5,375 bases of DNA from Chloroflexota bacterium. Its GTDB lineage: Bacteria; Chloroflexota; Limnocylindria; Limnocylindrales; CSP1-4. Where the stretch lies: NCBI GenBank assembly GCA_027457005.1, contig DAIDTV010000122.1, positions 1 to 5,375 on the forward strand, given 5' to 3'. Made by a program: the position numbers and the translations under genes. The stretch's first letter is position 1, and each line of letters starts with the position of its first letter. This document shows positions 1 to 5,375 of the stretch, in pieces. The notes below the pieces were generated by a model. It did no database searches and was not told the DNA's origin. It saw nothing but the letters and a program-made list of their open reading frames with translations.

Positions 1-11
1 GCCCGGGCGCC

Positions 12-17
12 TAGACT
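12..17 (+). promoter_or_regulatory. Possible -10 element of the trp operon promoter
   Basis: The hexamer TAGACT matches the TANNNT pattern of a bacterial -10 box at the most important positions. It lies about 7-10 bases before the region where the T-box transcript should begin (about 24-34). The matching -35 element would fall left of the window, so only half of the promoter could be examined. The call rests on position and a short match in GC-rich DNA, and a chance match is quite possible. Confidence 0.25.
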
Positions 18-265
18 CCCGGCCAACCGAAGACCGGGCGATGAACGGGACGAGTACCCGCCATCCCCTCGACGCAGCGAGCCGGCGGTGGTGCGAGACC
101 GGCACGAGGACGGCGGCGAATGGACCCGGGAGCCTCCGGACCGAACCGCGACCGCGTCAGGCGGTGCGCCAAGTAGGCTCCGGCGCAGAGCGCCAGCGAT
201 AGCGGGCAGCACCGATCGACCGTCATGGCGGTCCGTCGGCCAGAGCGCGGCGGCAACGCCGAACG

Positions 266-302
266 CGGGTGGCACCGCGGAGGGTCTCGACCTTTCGTCC
301 CG
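266..302 (+). promoter_or_regulatory. T-box antiterminator
   Basis: Helix A1 pairs CGGG (266-269) with CCCG (299-302). A seven-base bulge, TGGCACC (270-276), follows. Helix A2 then pairs 277-285 with 290-298, starting with the G-U/C-G/G-C series usual for T-boxes. The first four bulge bases, UGGC (270-273), can pair with the GCCA acceptor end of an uncharged tRNA whose discriminator base is G73, which is the base bacterial tRNA-Trp carries. The 3' strand (290-302) is also needed by the terminator, so the two folds exclude each other. Confidence 0.9.
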
Positions 303-325
303 GCAGGACGGAAGGTCGTTTGATT
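288..325 (+). terminator. Intrinsic terminator of the T-box attenuator
   Basis: Bases 288-300 pair with 306-318 over 13 continuous base pairs (one T-G wobble, 295-311) around a five-base loop CGGCA (301-305). The tail is TTTGATT (319-325). It takes away the 3' strand of the antiterminator, as expected for the default off state when tRNA-Trp is charged. The U tract is interrupted, so termination may depend mainly on the strong stem. Confidence 0.88.
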
Positions 326-347
326 CCCGGCCCCGCGCCGGACACCC

Positions 348-352
348 GGAGG
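348..352 (+). promoter_or_regulatory. Ribosome binding site of trpE
   Basis: GGAGG lies eight bases before the ATG at 361. This decides the trpE start: the reading frame is open further upstream, to a GTG at 88, but that stretch is the T-box RNA and gives unrelated Arg/Gly/Pro-rich protein. The site is downstream of the terminator and is not part of its stem, so control is at transcription rather than by hiding this site. Confidence 0.85.
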
Positions 353-360
353 CCATTGAG

Positions 361-1977
361 ATGCCGCTGACAAGCCCGCTCAGCCTCACCGAGGCACGCC
401 GTCTTGCGGCGGGGGCCGATACGGTGCTCCTGCGCGCCTCGCGGGAGGCCGACCTGGAGACGCCCGTGGGGGCGTTCCTCGCCCTCGATGACGGTGGGCC
501 CGCCTACCTGCTCGAGTCCGTGGAAGGCGGCGAGCGCGTCGGCCGGTACTCCTTCCTGGGCGTGGGGCCGCGCCGCACGCTGGAGGTCCGCGACGGGTTG
601 GCGCGCACCATCACCCGCCCGGTCACCGTGGACACCTACGCGCCCGACCTGCCGGCGATCACGGAGCCGGCGGCCGATCCGCTCGAAGCGCTCCGGCGCT
701 TCACCCCGCGCCGCCGCATCGCCCCCACGACGGACATTCCCCGGTTCCCCGGCGGCGCCGTCGGCGCTCTCAGCTACGACGCTGCCTCGACGTTCGAGCC
801 GACGGTTCCGCTGCCGGCGAAGGACCCGATCGGCGTCCCGATGGCCGCATTCCAGGAGACGGACCTCGTCCTGGTCTTCGACCACCTGACCCACACGCTG
901 AGCGCGATCGCCTCCCTCCACGCCGAGGCCCCCGACTTCGAGGGGCGCTACCGGATCGCGGAACGGGCGGTCTTCGAGGCACTGGAACGGGCGGCGCAGG
1001 GACCGTCGGGCGCCGGCCGGCCCGCGGCGCGGGTCGAGTCGATGCAGGCCGCCATGCCCGGCCCGGCCAGCATGGACCGCGAGGCGTTCGAGTCGGCGGT
1101 GGTGCAGGCGAAGTCGGCCATCGCGGCCGGCGAGGCGATCCAGATCGTCCTGGCGAGGCGGCAGTCGTTCGCGATCCCCAGCGGCCCCGACGGCACGCCC
1201 CTCGATGGGCTCGCCCTGTACCGCGCCCTGCGGCGGGTCAACCCGAGCCCGTACCTGTTCTTCGTGCGGACCGCGTCGTTCGAGGTCGTCGGCGCGAGCC
1301 CCGAGCTGCTGCTCCGGGTGGAGGGTGACCGGCTCACCACGCACCCCATCGCCGGGACCCGCCCGCGCGGCGCCGACGACGACGAGGACGAGCTGATCTC
1401 GGAGGAGCTGCAGCGCGATCCGAAGGAGCGCGCCGAGCACGTGATGCTCGTGGACCTCGGTCGCAACGACCTGGGACGCGTGGCGCGTCCCGGCAGCGTG
1501 GCGGTGACCCGCTACATGGAGGTAGAGCGATACAGCCACGTGCTGCACCTGGTCAGCCACGTCGAGGCCCGGCTCCGCCCCGGTCTCGACGCGCTCGATG
1601 CGCTGCGCAGCGTCTTCCCCGCCGGCACCCTCTCCGGTGCCCCCAAGGTGCGTGCCATGCAGCTGATCGCCAGCCTGGAGCGGGAGCGGCGGGGCCTCTA
1701 CGGCGGGGCCGTCGGGTACATCGGGTACGACGGGGGACTGGACACGGCGATCACCATCCGCAGTGCGGTGCTGAGCGCGGGGGTGGTCCACATCCACAGC
1801 GGCGCCGGGATCGTGGCCGGAAGCCAGCCTGCCCGGGAGTTCGAGGAGACCGAGCACAAGGCCGCGGCGCTGCGGCGGGCGTTCGAGCTCGCGGCGACGC
1901 CGGCGGGCAGTCCCGCGGTGGGGAGCCCCACGGCGACCGGCGCGGGCGCGGCTGTGACCGGGAGCGCCCGCCGATGA
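361..1977 (+). CDS. trpE: Anthranilate synthase component I (TrpE)
   Basis: This 538-residue cytoplasmic enzyme turns chorismate and ammonia (delivered by TrpG) into anthranilate and pyruvate, the first committed step to tryptophan. The N-terminal domain has LLES (50-53), part of the tryptophan feedback site in studied TrpE proteins, and GRYSFLG (61-67). The chorismate-binding domain shows GEAIQIVLARR (257-267), NPSPY (294-298), GASPE (311-315), HPIAGTRPRG (328-337), DPKERAEH (353-360), DLGRNDLGR (365-373), FPAGTLSGAPK (419-429) and GAVGY (449-453). The ATG at 361 is chosen for its GGAGG site and because it starts just before the conserved domain. The last 27 or so residues (512-538) are an Ala/Gly/Pro/Thr-rich tail beyond the family's usual end. 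The usual IVADS motif reads IVAGS (484-488). The protein contains no tryptophan. Its stop overlaps the trpG start (ATGA, 1974-1977). The close relative PabB is the alternative, but LLES and the operon context favour TrpE. Confidence 0.97.
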   Translation: MPLTSPLSLTEARRLAAGADTVLLRASREADLETPVGAFLALDDGGPAYLLESVEGGERVGRYSFLGVGPRRTLEVRDGLARTITRPVTVDTYAPDLPAITEPAADPLEALRRFTPRRRIAPTTDIPRFPGGAVGALSYDAASTFEPTVPLPAKDPIGVPMAAFQETDLVLVFDHLTHTLSAIASLHAEAPDFEGRYRIAERAVFEALERAAQGPSGAGRPAARVESMQAAMPGPASMDREAFESAVVQAKSAIAAGEAIQIVLARRQSFAIPSGPDGTPLDGLALYRALRRVNPSPYLFFVRTASFEVVGASPELLLRVEGDRLTTHPIAGTRPRGADDDEDELISEELQRDPKERAEHVMLVDLGRNDLGRVARPGSVAVTRYMEVERYSHVLHLVSHVEARLRPGLDALDALRSVFPAGTLSGAPKVRAMQLIASLERERRGLYGGAVGYIGYDGGLDTAITIRSAVLSAGVVHIHSGAGIVAGSQPAREFEETEHKAAALRRAFELAATPAGSPAVGSPTATGAGAAVTGSARR

Positions 1978-2729
1978 TCCTCGTGATCGACAACTACGAC
2001 AGCTTCACCTTCAACCTCGTCCAGGCGCTCGAGACGGCCGGGGCCGACCTGCTCGTGGTGCGCAACGACCGGATCGACCGGCAGGCCATCGAGCGCATGG
2101 TCGACGGACCTGCGCCGGGGCGGCCGATCCGCGCGATCCTCGTGTCGCCCGGCCCCGGCAACCCGGACACGGCCGGCGTGTCGGTCGAGGCGATCCGGGT
2201 GGCCGCCGAGCGCGGGATCCCCATGCTGGGCGTGTGCCTGGGGTTGCAGTGCATGGGAGCGGCGTTCGGGGCCCGGGTCGTGCGCGCGCCGAGCCTGGTG
2301 CACGGCGAGGCGAGCGAGGTCAAGCATAGCGGCGCCGGGCTGCTGGCCGGCATCCCGTCGCCGTTCATGGCCGGGCGGTACCACTCGCTGTGCCTGGACG
2401 CCGCGACGCTGCCGGCCGAGATGGAGGTCACGGCGCGCACGGATGACGGCGTGGTGATGGCCGTGCGGCACCGGTCGCTGCCCCTCGAGGGGGTGCAGTT
2501 CCACCCGGAGTCCGTCCTGACGCCCGAGGGGCCGCGCCTGCTGGCGAACTTCCTCCGGATGGCCGGCGAGGGCGACCCGGCGATTCTCGACGAGGCCGCG
2601 ACGACCTCGTTTGCAACCCGGGGTTTCGCGGGGCGATCGGGAGCGAGGGCAGCCGCAGGGGATGGTGTCGGTGGGGCGGCGGCGACCGCACCACGCCTCC
2701 GGGACCGTACCGAGGTGACGGCACGATGA
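1974..2729 (+). CDS. trpG: Anthranilate synthase component II, glutamine amidotransferase (TrpG)
   Basis: This class I glutamine amidotransferase hydrolyses glutamine and passes ammonia to TrpE in the anthranilate synthase complex. It opens with the family signature MILVIDNYDSFTFNL. SPGPGNP (58-64) is the oxyanion-hole region. C88 in GVCLG is the nucleophile, and H177 and E179 in QFHPES complete the triad. RYHSL (135-139) is also typical. The conserved domain ends near residue 196. The following 55 or so residues, rich in Ala, Arg and Gly, are an unusual extension, since family members are normally about 190-200 residues long. The start overlaps the trpE stop (ATGA), and GGGAG at 1960-1964 sits nine bases before it, so translation is probably coupled to trpE. 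Such subunits can also serve PabB; no pab gene is visible here. Confidence 0.96.
   Translation: MILVIDNYDSFTFNLVQALETAGADLLVVRNDRIDRQAIERMVDGPAPGRPIRAILVSPGPGNPDTAGVSVEAIRVAAERGIPMLGVCLGLQCMGAAFGARVVRAPSLVHGEASEVKHSGAGLLAGIPSPFMAGRYHSLCLDAATLPAEMEVTARTDDGVVMAVRHRSLPLEGVQFHPESVLTPEGPRLLANFLRMAGEGDPAILDEAATTSFATRGFAGRSGARAAAGDGVGGAAATAPRLRDRTEVTAR
2712..2718 (+). promoter_or_regulatory. Ribosome binding site of trpD
   Basis: GAGGTGA lies seven bases before the trpD ATG at 2726, inside the last codons of trpG. It is a long match to the 16S rRNA 3' end and the best internal ribosome site in the operon, supporting the ATG at 2726 as the true start. Confidence 0.75.
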
Positions 2730-3937
2730 GCGAACAGGTGCGGGCCGCCCTGGCGACCGTGGTGGACGGTCGCAGCCTTTCGCGCGAAGAGGCGCGCCTG
2801 GCGATGGGCGCGGTGATGGACGGTGAGGCGACGCCGGCCCAGCTCGGGGCGTTCCTGGTCGCGCTGCGGATGCGGGGTGAGACCGTGGAGGAGCTCGCCG
2901 GGTTCGCCACGGCGATGCGCGAGCGTGTGGTCCGGGTGGACGCGCCGGACGGCACCATCGACACGTGCGGGACCGGCGGCGACGGCCGGGGCACGTTCAA
3001 CATCTCGACCGCGGCGGCGCTGGTGGCCGCTGCGGCTGGCGTGCCCGTCGCCAAGCACGGCAACCGTGCCATCACGTCGGCGTCGGGCAGCTCCGACGTG
3101 CTCGACGCGCTCGGGGTGCCGACGGACCTCGGCCCGGTCGAGGCGGCCGCGGCGCTCCGCGAGGTCGGCTTCGCCTTCCTCTTCGCGCCCGGCTACAGCC
3201 CGGCGATGCGGCACGCGGGGCCCACCCGGCGCGAGATCGGGATCCGCACGGCGTTCAACCTGCTCGGGCCGATCACGAACCCGGCGGGCGCGCGGCGGCA
3301 ACTCCTGGGTGTCGCCGATCCCACCGCCGCGCAGCGCCTCGCCCAGGTGCTGTTCGCGCTGGGCACGGAGCGGGCGCTGGTGGTGCACGGCGATCGACTG
3401 GACGAACTCCCCCTCGACGGCACCGGGGTGGCGTTCGACGTGACGTCCGCCGGGGTGACCCGGCGCGAGGTCCGGCCCGAGGACGTGGGCCTCCCCAGGG
3501 CTGCGACCGAGACGCTGGCCGGCGGCACGCCCGCGGAGAACGCGGCCCGGATGGAGGCGCTGTTCGCCGGGGAGAGGGGGCCGGTGCGCGACGCGGTCCT
3601 GCTGAACACGGCGGCCGCGCTGCTGGTCGCGGGACGCGTGGACGAACTGGGTGCCGGCGTCGCGCTTGCGGGAGCCACCATCGACGGCGGGACGGCCCGC
3701 GAGCTGCTCCGACGGTTGCGTGCCGGGAGGCGCGAGGCCGCGCCGGCGGTGGGGGCGCGCGATGAGCTCGATCGCCGCGCCACGCCCCTCGCGCACGCCG
3801 GCGGCTCGCCGATTCGTGGGTCCTGGCGTCCTCGGCGAGATTGCCGCTCGCCGCCGCGAGGACATCGCCGCCGAGCTGGCCGGGTGCTCGCTCCGCGAGA
3901 TCGAGCGGGCGGCGCGCACGGCGCCGCCTCCCCGTGA
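2726..3937 (+). CDS. trpD: Anthranilate phosphoribosyltransferase (TrpD), with an abnormal 3' end
   Basis: TrpD transfers the phosphoribosyl group of PRPP to anthranilate, the second committed step. All family signatures are present: GTGGD (82-86), which holds PRPP; NIST (92-95); KHGNR (110-114); the GSSDVL stretch (121-126); R168 in the anthranilate-binding segment before GIRT; and the metal-binding pair D226/E227. The start overlaps the trpG stop (ATGA, 2726-2729). The conserved protein ends near residue 335, but the frame as given runs to 403 residues, and the last 58 codons overlap trpC in another frame. That tail is Arg/Gly/Pro-rich, carries the only Trp in the protein and looks like out-of-frame sequence. 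One extra G in the run at 3751-3755 would instead end the gene at the TGA at 3763-3765 (numbering as given), making 346 residues and an ATGA junction like the two upstream. The enzyme call is secure; the 3' end is doubtful. Confidence 0.95.
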   Translation: MSEQVRAALATVVDGRSLSREEARLAMGAVMDGEATPAQLGAFLVALRMRGETVEELAGFATAMRERVVRVDAPDGTIDTCGTGGDGRGTFNISTAAALVAAAAGVPVAKHGNRAITSASGSSDVLDALGVPTDLGPVEAAAALREVGFAFLFAPGYSPAMRHAGPTRREIGIRTAFNLLGPITNPAGARRQLLGVADPTAAQRLAQVLFALGTERALVVHGDRLDELPLDGTGVAFDVTSAGVTRREVRPEDVGLPRAATETLAGGTPAENAARMEALFAGERGPVRDAVLLNTAAALLVAGRVDELGAGVALAGATIDGGTARELLRRLRAGRREAAPAVGARDELDRRATPLAHAGGSPIRGSWRPRRDCRSPPRGHRRRAGRVLAPRDRAGGAHGAASP

Positions 3938-5375
3938 CGGGACGGCCCCGCTGCTCCGCCCGGGGCTGCACGTGATCGCCGAGGTGAAGCGGCGCTCGCC
4001 GTCCGCGGGCGCGATCGCGGCGCCCGGCGAGGATCTCGTCGCTCGCGCACGCGCGTACGCGGCGGGCGGCGCGGCGGCCGTGTCGGTGCTCGTGGAACCG
4101 CACTGGTTCTCGGGCTCGATCCGGGACCTCGCCGCGGTGCGCGCCGCGATCGCCGTGCCCGTGCTGGCCAAGGAGTTCGTCGTCGACGAGCGGCAGCTCC
4201 CGCTGCTGCGGGCCGCGGGCGCCGACCTCGTGCTGCTGATCGCCGCGCTGCAGCCCTCGCGCACGCTGCGGCGCCTGGTCCGGCAGGCGCGCGATCTCGG
4301 CATTGAGCCACTCGTGGAGATCCACGAGGAGCGCGAGCTCGAGCGCGCGCTGGCGAGCGGGGCGCGGCTGATCGGCATCAACAACCGTGACCTGCGGTCG
4401 CTTGCGGTGGATCAGGAGCGGGCCGCCACGCTGCGCGCCCGGGTCCCCGACGACCACCTGGTGGTGGCCGAGTCGGGCGCCCGCGAGCCATCCGTGCTGC
4501 GGGCCTGGCGCGCGCTCGGATTCGACGCGGCGCTGATCGGCGAGGCGCTGATGCGGGCCGGCGGCGACGGGGCCTCGGTGCGCGCCAGCACGGCCGCGTT
4601 CGTGGCCGCCGGTGCCCCGCCGCCGGCAGCGGAGGACCTTGCCGCCGCCGATCGCGCCCCCTGGGTGAAGATCTGCGGCATCACGGACGCGCGCGGTCTC
4701 GAGGCGGCAGTGGCGGCGGGCGCCGATGCCGTGGGCCTCAACCTGGTGACGGGCACGCCGCGGGGTCTCGGCGAGGGCCAGGCCCGCGTGCTGGCGGACC
4801 TGGCGCGGGCACTGCGCGGAGCGGACGGACGTCCCGAGATCGTGGGCGTCGTGGGTGACGTGCCGGCGGCGGAGGTCGCGGCCCTGGCAACGCGCATCGG
4901 CCTCGACGCCATCCAGTGGTCGGGACGCGGGCCGCTCGCCCCCGGGGAGCTCGGCCTGCCGGCGATCGCGGTGATCCGCGGCCCGCGAGATGCCACGGGC
5001 GTCGATCCCGCCGCCCTCGTGTCCGCCGGCCGTGAGCTTCTCGCCCGCACGGGCGTCAAGCGGCTCGTCCTCGACGCGGCGGATTCCGGTGCACTGGGCG
5101 GCACCGGCCGTCTTGCCGACCGCTCGCTGGCCGCTGCCGTGGCCCGCGAGGTCCCGGTGGTTCTCGCCGGCGGCCTCACGCCCGCGAACGTCGCCGGGGC
5201 GCTCCGGACCACCCCGGCGGTCGGCGTGGACGTCGCCTCCGGGGTGGAGGAGGACGGGCCGGATCGGCCGGGATCGTCGCACCGGTCGAACGCACCAGGA
5301 CGGCCCACCGCCTCGACACTGCCGCGCAAGGATCCCTTCCGGGTGCAGCTCTTCGTGAAGCGCGCCAGGGCCGCC
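3762..5375 (+). CDS. trpCF: Fused indole-3-glycerol phosphate synthase / phosphoribosylanthranilate isomerase (TrpC-TrpF), 3' end cut by window
   Basis: One open frame of 538 codons, with no stop before the window edge, encodes two (beta/alpha)8 enzymes. The TrpC domain (about 22-285) closes the indole ring by decarboxylation and dehydration. It has IAEVKRRSPSAG (72-83, with E74 and K76), K137 in VLAKEF, E186 in LVEIH, GINNRDL (205-211) and AESG (236-239). A linker rich in Ala and Pro (about 282-300) leads to the TrpF domain (about 301 on), the Amadori isomerase, with catalytic C305 in KICG, TPR (332-334), D438 in VLD, GGTG (446-449), AGG (469-471) and SGVE (493-496). Oddities: the usual QLHG motif reads QWSG (385-388), and about 20 extra polar residues separate SGVE from the final KDPFRVQLFV helix. 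The ATG at 3762 sits in an ATGA context but lacks a clear ribosome site; GTG at 3816 is an alternative start. The protein probably ends just past the window. Confidence 0.94.
   Translation, partial: MSSIAAPRPSRTPAARRFVGPGVLGEIAARRREDIAAELAGCSLREIERAARTAPPPRDGTAPLLRPGLHVIAEVKRRSPSAGAIAAPGEDLVARARAYAAGGAAAVSVLVEPHWFSGSIRDLAAVRAAIAVPVLAKEFVVDERQLPLLRAAGADLVLLIAALQPSRTLRRLVRQARDLGIEPLVEIHEERELERALASGARLIGINNRDLRSLAVDQERAATLRARVPDDHLVVAESGAREPSVLRAWRALGFDAALIGEALMRAGGDGASVRASTAAFVAAGAPPPAAEDLAAADRAPWVKICGITDARGLEAAVAAGADAVGLNLVTGTPRGLGEGQARVLADLARALRGADGRPEIVGVVGDVPAAEVAALATRIGLDAIQWSGRGPLAPGELGLPAIAVIRGPRDATGVDPAALVSAGRELLARTGVKRLVLDAADSGALGGTGRLADRSLAAAVAREVPVVLAGGLTPANVAGALRTTPAVGVDVASGVEEDGPDRPGSSHRSNAPGRPTASTLPRKDPFRVQLFVKRARAA

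Larger units (their letters stand above)
34..325 (+). promoter_or_regulatory. T-box riboswitch, tRNA-Trp type, transcriptional attenuation class
   Basis: This leader should bind uncharged tRNA-Trp and let RNA polymerase read into the trp genes. Elements seen in order: Stem I base around 34-39/132-139 with a GATGA/GGA kink-turn-like motif (40-44, 129-131); specifier loop with AGTA (53-56) opposite GAA-TGG-A (118-124), where TGG at 121-123 is the Trp codon; helix CCGCC/GGCGG (58-62/112-116); and a distal arm with CAGCGAG (75-81) and GGTGGTGCGAGA (87-98), closed by GCCGG/CCGGC. Stem II pairs CGGTGC (162-167) with GCACCG (209-214) and has its own AGTA/GATA S-turn (172-175, 198-201). A hairpin at 218-233 with loop TGG (226-228) facing CCA (240-242) fits the Stem IIA/B pseudoknot. 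Stem III is CGGCG-GCAA-CGCCG (248-261). The T-box core at 262-280 carries the UGGC bulge. The element order and consensus motifs match known T-boxes closely; the individual pairings are by eye. Confidence 0.95.

Noticed and set aside
88..360. N-terminal extension of trpE from a GTG at 88 (91 extra residues)
   Set aside because: The stretch is fully used by the T-box RNA and terminator, the protein it would give is unconserved and Arg/Gly-rich, and GGAGG at 348-352 marks the ATG at 361.
1..360. Leader-peptide attenuator (trpL type) or TRAP binding site
   Set aside because: No short frame with adjacent Trp codons and no spaced GAG/UAG repeats are present. The T-box elements explain the leader fully.
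223..1857. Long minus-strand open frame opposite trpE
   Set aside because: It gives an Arg/Gly/His-rich protein with no recognisable domain and mirrors trpE codons. Such antisense frames are expected in very GC-rich genes.
2965..3765. Second + strand frame inside trpD, ending at the TGA of the trpC ATGA
   Set aside because: Its end at 3765 made it worth a look, but over most of its length the translation is Arg/Gly-rich noise while trpD in the main frame is conserved. Only its last codons may matter, as the displaced end of trpD.
1994..4384. 796-codon minus-strand open frame across trpG, trpD and trpC
   Set aside because: It spans three clear genes on the other strand and has low-complexity composition with no motif. 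It is an artefact of high GC content.
3273..5282. 669-codon minus-strand open frame opposite trpD and trpC-trpF
   Set aside because: It is a shadow of conserved + strand coding sequence, with His/Arg/Gly-rich translation and no family signature.
1..5375. Mobile elements, CRISPR arrays, tRNA or rRNA genes
   Set aside because: No direct or terminal inverted repeats, spaced repeats, transposase motifs or tRNA/rRNA-like sequence were seen. The window is covered by the leader and four contiguous genes.

Overview
The window holds the front of a tryptophan biosynthesis operon, all on the + strand: a tRNA-responsive leader followed by trpE, trpG, trpD and a fused trpC-trpF gene that runs off the right edge. 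Base composition is very GC-rich (above roughly 70% by eye) with strong G/C preference at third codon positions. Together with a Gram-positive-style T-box leader, this suggests a high-GC bacterium such as a Chloroflexota or Actinomycetota lineage. The phylum is inferred from composition and layout only.

Layout. Positions 1-360 contain no gene. From about 34 to 325 they fold into what looks like a complete transcriptional T-box riboswitch: Stem I with specifier codon TGG (Trp), Stem II with an S-turn, a possible Stem IIA/B pseudoknot, Stem III capped by a GCAA loop, the T-box antiterminator, and a competing intrinsic terminator. A GGAGG site then leads into trpE (361-1977). trpE/trpG and trpG/trpD join by 4-base ATGA overlaps, which indicates translational coupling. 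trpC also begins in an ATGA context at 3762, but trpD as sequenced misses that stop by one frame and runs 172 bases further, to 3937. A single missing G in the run at 3751-3755 would explain this. The trpC-trpF frame stays open from 3762 to the end of the window at 5375 and appears to stop only a few codons short of its natural end.

How it works together. TrpG supplies ammonia from glutamine to TrpE, which makes anthranilate from chorismate. TrpD adds the phosphoribosyl group, the TrpF domain isomerises the product, and the TrpC domain closes the indole ring to give indole-3-glycerol phosphate. Tryptophan synthase (trpB, trpA) would complete the pathway and is expected to the right, but it is not seen here. 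Control appears two-layered: uncharged tRNA-Trp would allow read-through of the leader terminator, and TrpE keeps the LLES motif of the feedback-inhibition site. TrpE, TrpG and the conserved part of TrpD contain no tryptophan at all.

This is mainly a conventional operon, not an unknown system. The points most worth a second look are the doubly specified T-box, the trpD 3'-end frame anomaly, the tryptophan-free early enzymes, and the unusual TrpF features.
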